DNA of 64,000 nt from Sphingomonas beigongshangi (GTDB taxonomy: Bacteria; Pseudomonadota; Alphaproteobacteria; Sphingomonadales; Sphingomonadaceae). The notes beneath the pieces are model-generated. The model was not told where the DNA came from. It searched no databases and saw only the letters and a list, made by a program, of their open reading frames with translations. Numbering within the stretch: the first letter of the stretch is position 1; each line of letters begins with the position of its first letter. Shown piece after piece: positions 50,285 through 59,776 of the stretch. A program made the position numbers and the translations under genes. Location: NCBI RefSeq assembly GCF_016820445.1, contig NZ_JADHDT010000001.1, forward strand, positions 124,001-188,000, given 5' to 3'.

Positions 50285-51859
50285 CTATTCCGCCGCGACG
50301 GCGAGCGGCTTTTCCTTCCACACGAGCACCGGCTTGCGCGCCGCCAGCGTCTCGTCGAGCCGCGCCCGCGGGGCGAAGTGCGGCGCCGTCTTCAGGCTCT
50401 GGTCGCCCGCCTTGGCACGTTCCGCCACCGACCGCAGCGCGCCGATGAACTGATCCAGCGCCGCCTTGGATTCGGTTTCCGTCGGCTCGACCAGCATCGC
50501 GCCGTGCACCACCAGCGGGAAGTACATGGTCATCGGGTGGAATCCTTCGTCGATCAGCGCCTTGGCGACGTCGATCGTCGAGAAGCCCTCCGCCAGACCG
50601 GCATCGGAGAAGATCGCCTCGTGCATGCAGGGCCCGCTCGCGGCGAACGGCGCGTCCAGCGTGTCTTCGAGGCTGCGCAGCACGTAATTGGCGTTCAGCA
50701 CGGCATCCTCGGCGACCTGGCGCAGGCCGTCCGCGCCATGGCTGAGGATATAAGTCAGCGCACGCGTGAACATGCCCATCTGGCCCTGGAAGGCGGTCAT
50801 CCGCCCGAACGTGTCGGGATGATCGTCACCTGCGGTCTCTTCCTCCACGAGCTGGATATGGCCGTTCACGTGGCGCGCGGTGAAGGGCAGCGGTCCGAAG
50901 GGGCTGAGCGCTTCCGACAGCACCACCGGCCCGGACCCCGGCCCGCCGCCGCCGTGGGGGGTCGAGAAGGTCTTGTGCAGGTTGATGTGCATCGCGTCGA
51001 CGCCCAGGTCACCCGGCCGCACCTTGCCGACGATCGCGTTGAAGTTCGCCCCGTCGCAATAGACGTATCCGCCGGCGGCATGGACCGCGTCCGAGATGCG
51101 CTTCAGGTCGCGCTCGAAAAGGCCGCAGGTGTTGGGGTTGGTGATCATCACCGCCGCAACGTCCGGCCCCAGCCGCGCCTCCAGCGCCACGGTGTCGACC
51201 CGGCCGTCGGGGGTCGCCGGGATATCCTCGACCGTGAAGCCGGCGAAGGCCGCGGTCGCGGGGTTGGTACCATGGGCGCTTTCGGGCACGAGCACGACCT
51301 TGCGATGCCCCTCGCCGCGCTTCTCCAGCGCCGCCTTGATGCACAGGATGCCGCACAGCTCACCATGCGCGCCCGCCTTCGGACTCATCGCAACGCCGTG
51401 CATCCCGGTCAGCGTGATCAGCCAGTGCGCCAGCTCGTTGATGACGCCCAGCGCGCCCTGCACCGTGTCGACCGGCTGGAGCGGGTGGATGTCGGCGAAA
51501 CCGGGCAGCCGCGCCATGCGCTCGTTGAGGCGCGGATTGTGCTTCATCGTGCACGAGCCAAGCGGGAAGAGCCCGAGGTCGATGGCATAATTCTGCCGGC
51601 TGAGCCGGGTATAGTGACGCACCGTCTCGGGTTCCGACAGGCCGGCGAGCCCGATCGGATCCTTGCGCGTCAGATCGCCAAGCCGCGACCCGGCGACGTC
51701 GCCATCGGGAAAGTCGACGCCGGTCGTGTGCAGGTCACCGATCTCGAAGATCAGCGGTTCCTCGAGCATCAGCGCGCGATTGCCCGTGAAGGTCGCCGGT
51801 GCGCCGCCATCCTTGGCGGTGGGCGACGTGGGCTTCCAGCCGCTCTGGTTGATCGTCAT
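50285..51859 (-). CDS. gcvPB: glycine dehydrogenase (decarboxylating) subunit 2
   Basis: This 524-residue PLP-dependent half of the split P-protein decarboxylates glycine and passes the aminomethyl group to GcvH. The cofactor Lys296 sits in HINLHKTFSTPHGGGGPGSGP, with VYCDGANFNAIVGKVRPGDLG just before it. GSCTMKHNPRLNE and SPKAGAHGELCG are other P-protein marks. Its start overlaps the gcvPA stop (ATGA). It is the last gene of the riboswitch-controlled operon. Confidence 0.96.
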   Translation of the reverse strand: MTINQSGWKPTSPTAKDGGAPATFTGNRALMLEEPLIFEIGDLHTTGVDFPDGDVAGSRLGDLTRKDPIGLAGLSEPETVRHYTRLSRQNYAIDLGLFPLGSCTMKHNPRLNERMARLPGFADIHPLQPVDTVQGALGVINELAHWLITLTGMHGVAMSPKAGAHGELCGILCIKAALEKRGEGHRKVVLVPESAHGTNPATAAFAGFTVEDIPATPDGRVDTVALEARLGPDVAAVMITNPNTCGLFERDLKRISDAVHAAGGYVYCDGANFNAIVGKVRPGDLGVDAMHINLHKTFSTPHGGGGPGSGPVVLSEALSPFGPLPFTARHVNGHIQLVEEETAGDDHPDTFGRMTAFQGQMGMFTRALTYILSHGADGLRQVAEDAVLNANYVLRSLEDTLDAPFAASGPCMHEAIFSDAGLAEGFSTIDVAKALIDEGFHPMTMYFPLVVHGAMLVEPTETESKAALDQFIGALRSVAERAKAGDQSLKTAPHFAPRARLDETLAARKPVLVWKEKPLAVAAE

Positions 51860-53214
51860 GCCAGCACCTCCTCAAGCGCCGTCGCCAGCGCCTCGATATC
51901 CTCTTGCGTCACCGTCTCGGTCACCGCGACGACGAGACCGTTCGCCAGCGACTCCTCGCCCGGGTACAGCCGGCCGAGCGACACGCCCGCGAGTACGCCG
52001 CGATCCGCGAGCGTCCGGACGATCGGTCGCGCCTCCTTGCGCAGGTCGATCGTGAATTCGTTGAAGAACGTGTCGTTCACGACCCGCACGCCTGGTACCT
52101 TCGCCAGCCGTTCCGCCGCGCGGCATGCCTGGGCATGATTAATGCCCGACAGCCGCCGCAATCCCGCCTCGCCGAGCAAGGTCATGTGGATCGAGAAGGC
52201 GAGCGCACACAGACCGGAGTTGGTGCAGATGTTGCTCGTCGCCTTTTCGCGGCGGATGTGCTGCTCGCGCGTCGACAGCGTCAGCACGAAGCCGCGCTTG
52301 CCGTCGGCATCGACCGTCTCACCGCAGAAGCGGCCCGGCATCTGGCGGATATATTTGTCCTTGCAGCCCATCAGGCCGACGTACGGGCCGCCGAACTGCA
52401 GGCCGACGCCGAGCGACTGGCCCTCGCCGACGACGATGTCCGCGTCCATCTCGCCGGGCGAGCGGATCGCGCCCAGCGCCACCGGCTCGGTCACCACCGC
52501 GATCAGCAGCGCCTTCTGCGCGTGGCAGGCGTCGGCAAGCGGGGTCAGGTCCGCGATGCGTCCCAGGATGTCGGGATATTGCACGACGACGCAGCTGGTA
52601 TCGCCGTCGATCGCCGCGATCAGCGCCTCGATGTCCGTCTCGGCGCTCAGCGTCGGCAGCGAGGTTTCGAGCGCGTCGCCGGTGTACTTGGCCATCGTCT
52701 TCGCGACGCTGACGTAATGCGGGTGCAGGCCGGACGACAGGATCGCCTTGCCGCGCTTGGTGATGCGCCGCGCCATGCCGATCGCTTCCCAGCAGGCAGT
52801 CGAGCCGTCGTACATGCTGGCGTTCGCCGCATCGGTGCCGAGCAGCCGCGCGACCTGCGTCTGGAACTCGAACAGCATCTGCAGCGTGCCCTGCGCGATC
52901 TCCGGCTGATAGGGCGTGTAGGCGGTCAGGAACTCGCCACGCTGGATCAGATGGTCGACGCTGGCCGGCACGTGATGCCGATAGGCGCCGCAGCCGAGGA
53001 AGAAGGGCACCTCGCCCGCGACCAGGTTCTGCCGGGCGAGCTTGGTCATGTGCCGCTCGACGGACAGTTCCGACGCATGCATCGGCAGGCCGTCGATCGG
53101 GCCGCCGAGGCGGGCGGCTTCGGGCACGTCGACGAACAGGTCGTCGATCTTCGCGGCACCGATGGTCGCGAGCATCGACTCGCGGTCATGGGACGTCAGG
53201 GGCAGGTAGCGCAT
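51856..53214 (-). CDS. gcvPA: glycine dehydrogenase (decarboxylating) subunit 1
   Basis: This 452-residue partner of GcvPB has MRYLPLTSHDRESMLATIGAAKIDDLFVDVP at the N-terminus, FLGCGAYRHHVPASVDHLIQRGEFLTAYTPYQPEIAQGTLQ, DAANASMYDGSTACWEA and TSNICTNSGLCALAF, all diagnostic of the alpha subunit. Together the subunits replace the single long GcvP found in many proteobacteria. A 125-base gap with REP hairpins separates it from gcvH upstream. Confidence 0.96.
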   Translation of the reverse strand: MRYLPLTSHDRESMLATIGAAKIDDLFVDVPEAARLGGPIDGLPMHASELSVERHMTKLARQNLVAGEVPFFLGCGAYRHHVPASVDHLIQRGEFLTAYTPYQPEIAQGTLQMLFEFQTQVARLLGTDAANASMYDGSTACWEAIGMARRITKRGKAILSSGLHPHYVSVAKTMAKYTGDALETSLPTLSAETDIEALIAAIDGDTSCVVVQYPDILGRIADLTPLADACHAQKALLIAVVTEPVALGAIRSPGEMDADIVVGEGQSLGVGLQFGGPYVGLMGCKDKYIRQMPGRFCGETVDADGKRGFVLTLSTREQHIRREKATSNICTNSGLCALAFSIHMTLLGEAGLRRLSGINHAQACRAAERLAKVPGVRVVNDTFFNEFTIDLRKEARPIVRTLADRGVLAGVSLGRLYPGEESLANGLVVAVTETVTQEDIEALATALEEVLA

Positions 53215-53229
53215 TGAGACAAAGACTCC

Positions 53230-53327
53230 CCCCTCCCGCGCGCGGGAGGGGTCGGGGAAGGGCCTGTCGGCACGAGCTGGGCTGGAGGGGACAGGCGCAC
53301 CCCCAGCCCCTCCCGCAAGCGGGAGGG
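53230..53327. repeat. BIME-like pair of REP hairpins inside the gcv operon
   Basis: A perfect 22-bp palindrome built on CCCCTCCCGCG (53230-53251) and a second, CCCTCCCGC-AA-GCGGGAGGG (53308-53327), flank an internal CCTGTC/GACAGG pair. The element fills most of the gcvH-gcvPA gap. The same palindrome unit is at 30762-30783. Confidence 0.8.
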
Positions 53328-53339
53328 AAGTTTACGCGA

Positions 53340-53711
53340 TCACAGCTTGGCGACGAACGCCTCGTAGGCGGTCTCGTCCATCAGCTCCTCGAGCTCGGCC
53401 GTGTCGGAGAGGGTGATCTTGAAGAACCAGCCCTCTCCCTCCGGGTCCGAATTGACCAGGCTGGGATCGTCGCCGAGCGCGGTGTTGCCCTCGATCACGT
53501 GGCCCGACACCGGCGAATAGACGTCGGAGGCGGCCTTCACCGACTCGACCACCGCCGCCTCGTCGCCCTTGGCCAGTTGCTTGCCCTCTTCAGGGACGTC
53601 GACGAACACGATGTCGCCGAGCTGACCCTGCGCATATTCGGAAATGCCGACGGTTCCAGTCTCGCCGTCGACGTCGATCCATTCATGGTCTTCGGTGAAG
53701 TAGCGGCTCAT
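53340..53711 (-). CDS. gcvH: glycine cleavage system H protein
   Basis: This 123-residue lipoyl carrier shuttles the aminomethyl arm between the P, T and L proteins. [41 protein letters not shown] is typical, and the lipoylated Lys59 lies in [15 protein letters not shown]. The start is one base after the gcvT stop, so the two are coupled; the longer frame reading into gcvT is a shadow. L protein (lipoamide dehydrogenase) is not in the window. Confidence 0.97.
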   Translation of the reverse strand: MSRYFTEDHEWIDVDGETGTVGISEYAQGQLGDIVFVDVPEEGKQLAKGDEAAVVESVKAASDVYSPVSGHVIEGNTALGDDPSLVNSDPEGEGWFFKITLSDTAELEELMDETAYEAFVAKL

Positions 53712-53712
53712 C

Positions 53713-54909
53713 TCATTTGGCTCCTGCACGGATGTAGCGGTGGGGGACGAAGGGCATCGCCGCAACGGTTGCGTCGTGCAGCTTGCCACGTTGGATCAGC
53801 TTGAGCGGCGTTCCGGGCACGGCCAGCGCGGCCGGCACATAGGCCATGCCGATCGGCGCGCCGACGCTGGGCGCGAAGCCGCCGGAGGTGACGCGGCCGA
53901 TGATCGCACCGTCCGCGTCGACGACGCTCGCGCCCTCGCGCACCGGCTGGCGACCGGCGACGGTCAGGCCAACGCGCTTCACCGCCGGTCCGTTCTCGCG
54001 CTCCGAAAGGATGCGTGTGGCACCCGCGAAGTCGCCGGCCTCGCGCCGACGCTTCGACAGCGCGAAACCGAGGTCCGCCATCACCGGCGTGGTCTCCGGA
54101 TCGAGGTCGTGACCGTAGAGCGGCAGCCCCGCTTCGAGGCGTAACGAATCGCGCGCGCCAAGGCCGATCGGCTCGACCTCCGGCTGATCGCACAAAGCGG
54201 TGGCGAACGCGTCGGCGATCTCTGCCGGCAGCGAAATCTCGAACCCGTCCTCGCCGGTATAGCCCGAGCGGCTGATCCATAACGGCGCGCCGTTCCATGC
54301 GAAGGCACCGGCAGTCATGAACACCAGCGATTCGACCCCTGGGACGATCCGCGACAAGGCATCGACCGCCTTCGGCCCCTGCAACGCAAGCAGCGCCTGA
54401 TCTTCCATCAGGTTGATGACGATGTCTTCAGGCAGGACATCCAGCAGATAGGAAACGTCGTCATATTTGGTCGCGCCGTTGACGACCATGTAATGGCTCG
54501 CCTCGCCGAACGGATGCGCATCGCCGGCCGGCAGCGTCGTCACCATCAGGTCGTCGAGGATGCCGCCCTCGTCGTTGAGGAGCAGCGAATAGCGCATCTT
54601 CGCCGGCGCGAGACCGGCGACGTCACCCGGCAGCACCGCTTCGAGCGCCGCGGCGACACCCTCGCCGGTCAGACCGACCTGCCCCATGTGGCTGACGTCG
54701 AACAGGCCCGCATTCTCGCGCGTCCACAAATGCTCCGCCATGATGCCTTTGTATTGGACGGGCATCTCGTAGCCGGCGAACGGGACCATGCGACCGCCGT
54801 GGGCGCGATGCCATGCGTCGAGCGGCAGAGTCTGGATGACGGGCTCTTCACCCTCCGCCTCGCCGGCAAGGTCGGCGTCCTGCGCCTGTTCGATCACCGC
54901 GTCGCTCAT
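53713..54909 (-). CDS. gcvT: glycine cleavage system aminomethyltransferase (T protein)
   Basis: This 398-residue enzyme transfers the methylene group to tetrahydrofolate and releases ammonia. [50 protein letters not shown] is the classic N-terminal block, and [14 protein letters not shown] and [21 protein letters not shown] are the folate-site region. Residues 1-28 are an acidic extension not seen in all homologues. The open frame continues to 55176 through the riboswitch; the start MSDAVIEQ is right because the upstream part is structured RNA. It is first in the gcvT-gcvH-gcvPA-gcvPB operon. Confidence 0.95.
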   Translation of the reverse strand: MSDAVIEQAQDADLAGEAEGEEPVIQTLPLDAWHRAHGGRMVPFAGYEMPVQYKGIMAEHLWTRENAGLFDVSHMGQVGLTGEGVAAALEAVLPGDVAGLAPAKMRYSLLLNDEGGILDDLMVTTLPAGDAHPFGEASHYMVVNGATKYDDVSYLLDVLPEDIVINLMEDQALLALQGPKAVDALSRIVPGVESLVFMTAGAFAWNGAPLWISRSGYTGEDGFEISLPAEIADAFATALCDQPEVEPIGLGARDSLRLEAGLPLYGHDLDPETTPVMADLGFALSKRRREAGDFAGATRILSERENGPAVKRVGLTVAGRQPVREGASVVDADGAIIGRVTSGGFAPSVGAPIGMAYVPAALAVPGTPLKLIQRGKLHDATVAAMPFVPHRYIRAGAK

Positions 54910-54967
54910 CACCCGGGGCCTTTCAAAAGGGCGGCAGCGGCGGCGACATGCCGCGCGTGTGCCGGAA

Positions 54968-55156
54968 ACCCCCTCTGTCACGGAACCTGAGAGCTTTGAC
55001 CCGATGCCGTTGCGGCGTACGGGCTTACCCCTTCGGTGGCCCCTGAAAGGGGCGCTTTCCAGAGTGTCGATGGCGACCGCGCGGTCCCGTGTGCCTGAGA
55101 GATTCCGGGGCGGTTGCTCCTTCGGCGGCCCTGATTGGGCTCTCTCCCGCGCGCGC
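54968..55156 (-). promoter_or_regulatory. tandem glycine riboswitch
   Basis: Read leftward, two aptamers of similar layout follow each other. The first has GGGAGAGAGCC, GCCGAAGGAGCAAC and CTCTCAGGCA. The second has CTCTGGAAAG, CACCGAAGGGGTAAGC and GCTCTCAGG, then AGAGGGGG. These are the conserved cores of the gcvT-type glycine riboswitch, which turns on glycine cleavage when glycine is plentiful. It begins about 250 bases and ends about 60 bases before the gcvT start. The remaining bases up to 55319 hold no gene. Confidence 0.92.
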
Positions 55157-55319
55157 CTATGCGGGTTGCCCCGCATCGACGCAAAAATCTCTGACGGGGC
55201 GCCCGTCCCAAGTCAATCGGCAAACAGCGGCGCCCGCGATTAGGCATGGCGGCGCCCCGAGGGACGCTGCACCACCACTTCCCTGTCCGCCCGGTCCCCG
55301 CGCGACAAGCTCGGACGCG

Positions 55320-55955
55320 CTAGCGCTGAGCGTTGTACTTCAGCTGGTCGTTCGTCAGCTGGAATCCGACCAGTGCCTCGAACGTCGCGCTCAACACCGC
55401 CTGGCGGATCTCCGGACGGCTCAGCGGATCGGTCGCGGCGTCTTCCTCGCCCGCCTTGCGCTTCTTGGTCAGCTCGCGCCGCACGTCGTCGGACAGGGTC
55501 GCAGCCGCCCGGTTGACGTAGCTCGTCGCCTCGCCGCGGGTCTGTGCGCGCGCCTGGCCGGCGTCGAAATGCACCGCGACCTGACCGACGCGCTTCGCCG
55601 TCACCTGATTTCCGCCGCGCACCACCGCGATGTAATAAGGCAGCGTCACGTCGCGCGCGCCGTCGGTCCGCGTCCGCCGCGCGAGGACGTCGAACGTCAC
55701 CGTGGTCGTGATCTGGTCGCCCGCATCGTTGCAGGTCCCGCGCACGTTGGTCATGTTGGCGACGACGTCGACGGCATTCTCGTCCTGGCTGGTCGCCGGA
55801 TCGAACAGGGTGACATCGCCGGTACCGGCGGCGACGCCCACCGTCGGGCAGGCGGAGCGGACGGCGGAGATGCCGCCCTCCACCACTTCGCCCTTGCCGG
55901 CGCAGCCGCCGAGGACGAGCGCGAGGGCGCAAGGGGCGAGAAGCGAGCTTTTCAC
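55320..55955 (-). CDS. lipoprotein of unknown function
   Basis: This 211-residue lipoprotein has signal MKSSLLAPCALALVLGGC (lipobox LGGC) from a GTG start. The mature part carries CPTVGVAAGTGDVTLFDP, ANMTNVRGTCNDAGDQITTTVTFDVLARRTR, DVTLPYYIAVVRGGNQV and a C-terminal charged helix (DDVRRELTKKRKAGEEDA) ending in FEALVGFQLTNDQLKYNAQR. Two Cys may pair. The beta-rich pattern suggests an immunoglobulin-like periplasmic domain. It is divergent from ispH with 116 bases between them. No named family recognised. Confidence 0.75.
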   Translation of the reverse strand: MKSSLLAPCALALVLGGCAGKGEVVEGGISAVRSACPTVGVAAGTGDVTLFDPATSQDENAVDVVANMTNVRGTCNDAGDQITTTVTFDVLARRTRTDGARDVTLPYYIAVVRGGNQVTAKRVGQVAVHFDAGQARAQTRGEATSYVNRAAATLSDDVRRELTKKRKAGEEDAATDPLSRPEIRQAVLSATFEALVGFQLTNDQLKYNAQR

Positions 55956-56071
55956 GGTGAACGCGTACCTTTTCGAACGGGCGACGACATCAGGCCGGGC
56001 TGCCCCGGCCGGGCGGCGCGCACCATAGGAACCGCCTTTCGCGCGTGCAAGCAATCGCGTAGAGCCCCGCC

Positions 56072-57055
56072 ATGGCAACCATCGATCCGATCGTCGCGCC
56101 GCCCGCCGCCGACAAGCCCGTACTCGAACTGCTGATCGCCGCGCCGCGCGGATTCTGCGCGGGCGTCGACCGCGCGATCCGCATCGTCGAGCTGGCGATC
56201 GAGAAGCACGGCGCGCCCGTTTATGTCCGGCACGAGATCGTGCACAACAAGTTCGTCGTCGACACGCTGAAGGCGAAGGGCGCGATCTTCGTCGAAGAAC
56301 TGGATCAGGTGCCCGACGGTAAGCCTGTCGTCTTCTCCGCCCATGGCGTGCCCAAGTCGGTGCCCGCCGCGGCGCAGAATCGCGGGCTGGACTATCTCGA
56401 TGCCACCTGCCCGCTCGTCTCCAAGGTGCATCGCGAAGCGGAACGGCTCGTCGCCGCCGGGCGGCATATCGTGTTCATCGGCCACGCGGGCCATCCGGAG
56501 GTCATCGGCACGTTCGGCCAGGTACCGCAGGGTGCGATGACGCTGATCGAGACGGTGGAGGATGTCGCCGATTTCGCTCCGGCGGAGCCCGACAACCTCG
56601 CCTTCCTGACGCAGACGACGCTCTCGGTGGATGATACCGCCGCCGTCGTCGCCGCCCTCCAGGCGCGCTTCCCGACCATCCAGGGGCCGCGCGGGGAGGA
56701 CATCTGCTATGCCACGTCGAATCGCCAGGCCGCGGTCAAGGCGATCGCGGCGGCGTGCGACGCGATGCTGGTGATCGGGGCACCCAATTCATCCAATTCG
56801 CTCCGGCTTGTCGAAGTGGCGCAGCGCGAGGGGACGCCGGCGCGCCTGATCCAGCGCGCGGCGGAGATCGACTGGACGTTTCTGGACGGCGTCGGCACGC
56901 TCGGCATCACCGCGGGCGCGTCGGCACCGGAGATGCTGGTGCGCGAGCTCGTCGATTTGCTCGCCACCCGCTACGCCATCACCGAGCGCGAGGAGGAGAC
57001 GACGCGGGAGACGATCGCGTTCAAGCTGCCGCGCGGGCTCGACGCCGCGGCGTGA
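56072..57055 (+). CDS. ispH: 4-hydroxy-3-methylbut-2-enyl diphosphate reductase
   Basis: This 327-residue iron-sulfur enzyme makes IPP and DMAPP in the last step of the MEP isoprenoid pathway. The three cluster Cys are in [11 protein letters not shown] (Cys29), [14 protein letters not shown] and [31 protein letters not shown] and [13 protein letters not shown] are further signature segments. It is 13 bases ahead of thrB and forms an operon with thrB and rnhA, an order common in alphaproteobacteria. Confidence 0.97.
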   Translation: MATIDPIVAPPAADKPVLELLIAAPRGFCAGVDRAIRIVELAIEKHGAPVYVRHEIVHNKFVVDTLKAKGAIFVEELDQVPDGKPVVFSAHGVPKSVPAAAQNRGLDYLDATCPLVSKVHREAERLVAAGRHIVFIGHAGHPEVIGTFGQVPQGAMTLIETVEDVADFAPAEPDNLAFLTQTTLSVDDTAAVVAALQARFPTIQGPRGEDICYATSNRQAAVKAIAAACDAMLVIGAPNSSNSLRLVEVAQREGTPARLIQRAAEIDWTFLDGVGTLGITAGASAPEMLVRELVDLLATRYAITEREEETTRETIAFKLPRGLDAAA

Positions 57056-57068
57056 CGGCGCGGGGCTG

Positions 57069-58016
57069 ATGGCGGTCTATACGCAGGTCTCGGCAGAGGC
57101 GCTTGCCGCCTTTCTGACGCGCTACGAAGGGGTCGGCGAACTCGTCTCCGCCAAGGGGATCGCCGAGGGCGTCGAGAACAGCAATTACCTCATCGACACG
57201 ACCGCGGGGCGGTACATCCTGACGCTGTACGAGCGGCGCGTCGAGGCGGGTGACCTGCCCTTCTTCATGGCGCTGCTCGATCATCTCGCGGCGCGCGGAC
57301 TACCCGTGCCGCCCGCGATCAAGGACCGGGACGGCGTCGCGATCCAGACGCTCGCCGGCCGGCCCGCCTGCCTCATCCGCTTCCTGCCCGGCGTGTCGCT
57401 GACGCGTCCGTCGCCGATCCAGGCGCATACCGCCGGTGCCGCGCTCGCCGATCTTCATGCCGCGGTCGCCGATTTCGACGGGAAGAGGCCGAACAGCTTG
57501 GGCGTCACGGCATGGCGGCCCCTGCTCGAGCGTTGCGGTGCCGATCTCGATGCCATCGCCCCCGGACTGTTCGCCCGCGTCGACGCGGCGCTCGCCCGTC
57601 TCGAGGCAGCCTGGCCGCACGATCTGCCTGCCTGCGTCATCCACGCCGATCTGTTTCCGGACAATGTGCTGATGCTCGACGCACAGGTGACGGGTCTCAT
57701 CGATTTCTACTTCGCCTGCTGCGACCTACGCGCCTATGACCTCGCCGTGATGCATACGTCCTGGGGGTTCGATCCCGCCGGTGCGCCGCTGGACGGCGTC
57801 GGCGCGGCGCTGATGAAAGGCTATGGCGACCGGCTTTCGCCGGCGGAACGCGCGGCCATGCCGGTGCTGGCGCGGGGCGCCTGCATCCGCTTTCTGCTGA
57901 CGCGGGCCTGGGATTGGCTCAACACACCGGCGGACGCGCTCGTCACGCGCAAGGATCCGCTCGCCTATCTCCGGCGCCTCGACTGGTATGACGCACATCC
58001 GGAGGCATTCGCATGA
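57069..58016 (+). CDS. thrB: homoserine kinase (aminoglycoside phosphotransferase-like type)
   Basis: This 315-residue kinase phosphorylates homoserine for threonine synthesis. It belongs to the APH-fold ThrB of alphaproteobacteria, not the GHMP-type. [42 protein letters not shown] is the family N-terminus; [13 protein letters not shown] is the catalytic loop (Asp acts as base) and [19 protein letters not shown] the metal-binding segment. Its stop overlaps the rnhA start by 4 bases. Confidence 0.95.
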   Translation: MAVYTQVSAEALAAFLTRYEGVGELVSAKGIAEGVENSNYLIDTTAGRYILTLYERRVEAGDLPFFMALLDHLAARGLPVPPAIKDRDGVAIQTLAGRPACLIRFLPGVSLTRPSPIQAHTAGAALADLHAAVADFDGKRPNSLGVTAWRPLLERCGADLDAIAPGLFARVDAALARLEAAWPHDLPACVIHADLFPDNVLMLDAQVTGLIDFYFACCDLRAYDLAVMHTSWGFDPAGAPLDGVGAALMKGYGDRLSPAERAAMPVLARGACIRFLLTRAWDWLNTPADALVTRKDPLAYLRRLDWYDAHPEAFA

Positions 58017-58468
58017 CCGAGCAGATGAGCCGCGTCGAGATCGCCACCGATGGCGCGTGCAAGGGCAACCCCGGCCCCGGCGGCTGGGGGGCGTTGCTCC
58101 GCTTCGGCAACCACGAGAAGGAATTGTCCGGCGGCGAGCCGATGACGACCAACAATCGCATGGAACTGACCGCGGCCATCGAGGCGCTGGGCGTCCTGAC
58201 GCGGCCGTGCCGCGTTACATTATCCACCGACAGCAAATACGTGATGGACGGGCTGACCCGCTGGATCCACGGCTGGCGAAAGAACGGTTGGAAGACGGCG
58301 GACAAGAAGCCCGTCAAGAATGCCGAATTGTGGCAGGCGCTGTTCGCCGCGACGCAGCGTCACGAGATCGAGTGGATCTGGGTCAAGGGCCACGCCGGCC
58401 ACCCGGATAACGAGCGTGCCGACAAGCTCGCCAGCGACGCCGCATTGGCGGCGGCGAAGCGTCCCTGA
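58013..58468 (+). CDS. rnhA: ribonuclease HI
   Basis: This 151-residue endonuclease cuts RNA in RNA-DNA hybrids. The four metal-binding acids are Asp13 ([15 protein letters not shown]), Glu51 ([10 protein letters not shown]), Asp73 (STDSKYV) and Asp137 (NERADKLAS), with the loop His in GHAGHPDN. The basic handle [16 protein letters not shown] is present. It is last in the ispH-thrB-rnhA operon. Confidence 0.97.
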   Translation: MTEQMSRVEIATDGACKGNPGPGGWGALLRFGNHEKELSGGEPMTTNNRMELTAAIEALGVLTRPCRVTLSTDSKYVMDGLTRWIHGWRKNGWKTADKKPVKNAELWQALFAATQRHEIEWIWVKGHAGHPDNERADKLASDAALAAAKRP

Positions 58469-58481
58469 ACCCCGCCGCCCG

Positions 58482-58658
58482 CTATTCCTCTTCCTCGACG
58501 GCGGCCGCGGGTCCGTTCTTGAGGATCGAGGCGATCGCGTTGCGCGCGCTGGCGCGACTGGAATAGCCCTCGGTCCACCAGATCAATTCGCCGTTGTGCT
58601 TGAACTTGGCGACGAATTCCCCGGCCTTGTTCTTCTCGATCACGAACTTGTGCGCCAT
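58482..58658 (-). CDS. YegP/DUF1508 small protein
   Basis: This 58-residue protein (MAHKFVIEKNKAGEFVAKFKHNGELIWWTEGYSSRASARNAI in three overlapping pieces: start, FKHNGELIWWTEGY, SRASARNAIASI) is one DUF1508 unit; the fold pairs strands around a helix. It has a strong AAGGAGG ribosome binding site 7 nt upstream. The acidic tail EEEE is unusual. It lies 23 bases after the flavoenzyme gene on the same strand. DUF1508 proteins have no assigned activity. Confidence 0.85.
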   Translation of the reverse strand: MAHKFVIEKNKAGEFVAKFKHNGELIWWTEGYSSRASARNAIASILKNGPAAAVEEEE

Positions 58659-58681
58659 CCTGGCCTCCTTCGCGAGAGTGG

Positions 58682-59776
58682 TCAGCGTGGCATAGACGCG
58701 AACCGCGCGGGTGCATAGCGGGCGACGTCGATGCCCGACACCTCGTCCGCGGGCGTTCCGCCCTGAACCAATGCGGCGCCGATCATGGCGGCGGCGGGCG
58801 ATGTCTGGATGCCGAAGCCGCCCTGTCCTGCAAACCAGAAGAAACCGGGCATGTCGGGCGCAACACCATAAACCGGCAGCCGGTCGGGCGCGAAACTGCG
58901 CAGCCCGGCCCAGCGGCGTTCCACCGCGTCGACCCGCCAGTCGACCGCACCTTCGAAGCGGTCGATCGCGATTGCGACGTCGAGCTCCTCCGCCGCTGCA
59001 TCGCACGGGTCGCTGGGTGTCTCGTCCGACGGGCTCAGCCAGAGCCGCCCGCCGGCCTCCGGCTTGAAATAGAAACTGCCCGCGATGTCCGCGACCAGCG
59101 GCAGCCGCGCCGGCGGGGCGGGATCGCTGCGCAACTGGACGACGGTCCGGCGAAACGGGCGGATACCGATGGGTGCCACGCCGGCCCGCACGGCGACCTC
59201 GTCCGCCCAGGCGCCCGCCGCATTGACGAGCACGTCCGCCGCGAACGGCCCCGCGGCGGTCTCTATCCGCCAGGAGCCGCCGCGCCGGACCGCGCTGCGC
59301 ATCGCCGCATCGACGACCAGGGTCGCGCCCGCCGACCGAGCGGTGGCAAGATAGCGCGCATGGAGAGCACCGACATCGATATAGGCGCAGCTCGGTTCGT
59401 GAATGCCGATCGTCCAGCCGGGTAACAGGCCCGGTACCATCGCGGCCGGATCGACACGGTCGAGCCGGACGCCGCTGCCCGCGAAGGCGGCAAGAAACGC
59501 GTCCGCCGCCGCCGCGTCGTCCGCGCGACCGATATGGAGCTCGCCGAGCGGATCGAGCACGCCCGCCTCGCGCAGGGCCCGTTCTGACGCGCTCGTCAGC
59601 GGCTGGACCCCGGGTCCACCATAGGTTTCCGACCAGAAGGCCGCCGATCGGCCCGTCGCATGATAGCCAGGATGCGATTCGGCTTCGAGCAGCAGGACAC
59701 GCGCGCCGTCTCCGACCGCGGCGGCGAGGCTCGCCCCGGCAATGCCCGCGCCGACGATCGCGATGTCGTAGGTCAT
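58682..59776 (-). CDS. FAD-dependent D-amino acid dehydrogenase-like oxidoreductase
   Basis: This is a 364-residue flavoenzyme of the DAO superfamily. The FAD loop IVGAGIAGASLAAAV is at the N-terminus, followed by EAESHPGYHATGRSAAFWSETYGGPGVQPLT, which closely resembles bacterial D-arginine dehydrogenase (the His/Ser stretch lies at the flavin). FWFAGQGGFGIQTSPAAA is the C-terminal FAD/substrate motif. It probably oxidises a D-amino acid or related amine and feeds electrons to the respiratory chain. The start overlaps the stop of the hydrolase gene by 4 bases. Confidence 0.88.
   Translation of the reverse strand: MTYDIAIVGAGIAGASLAAAVGDGARVLLLEAESHPGYHATGRSAAFWSETYGGPGVQPLTSASERALREAGVLDPLGELHIGRADDAAAADAFLAAFAGSGVRLDRVDPAAMVPGLLPGWTIGIHEPSCAYIDVGALHARYLATARSAGATLVVDAAMRSAVRRGGSWRIETAAGPFAADVLVNAAGAWADEVAVRAGVAPIGIRPFRRTVVQLRSDPAPPARLPLVADIAGSFYFKPEAGGRLWLSPSDETPSDPCDAAAEELDVAIAIDRFEGAVDWRVDAVERRWAGLRSFAPDRLPVYGVAPDMPGFFWFAGQGGFGIQTSPAAAMIGAALVQGGTPADEVSGIDVARYAPARFASMPR

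Noticed and set aside
53713..55176. 487-residue version of GcvT
   Set aside because: The extra N-terminal part translates the glycine riboswitch, which is RNA structure rather than protein.
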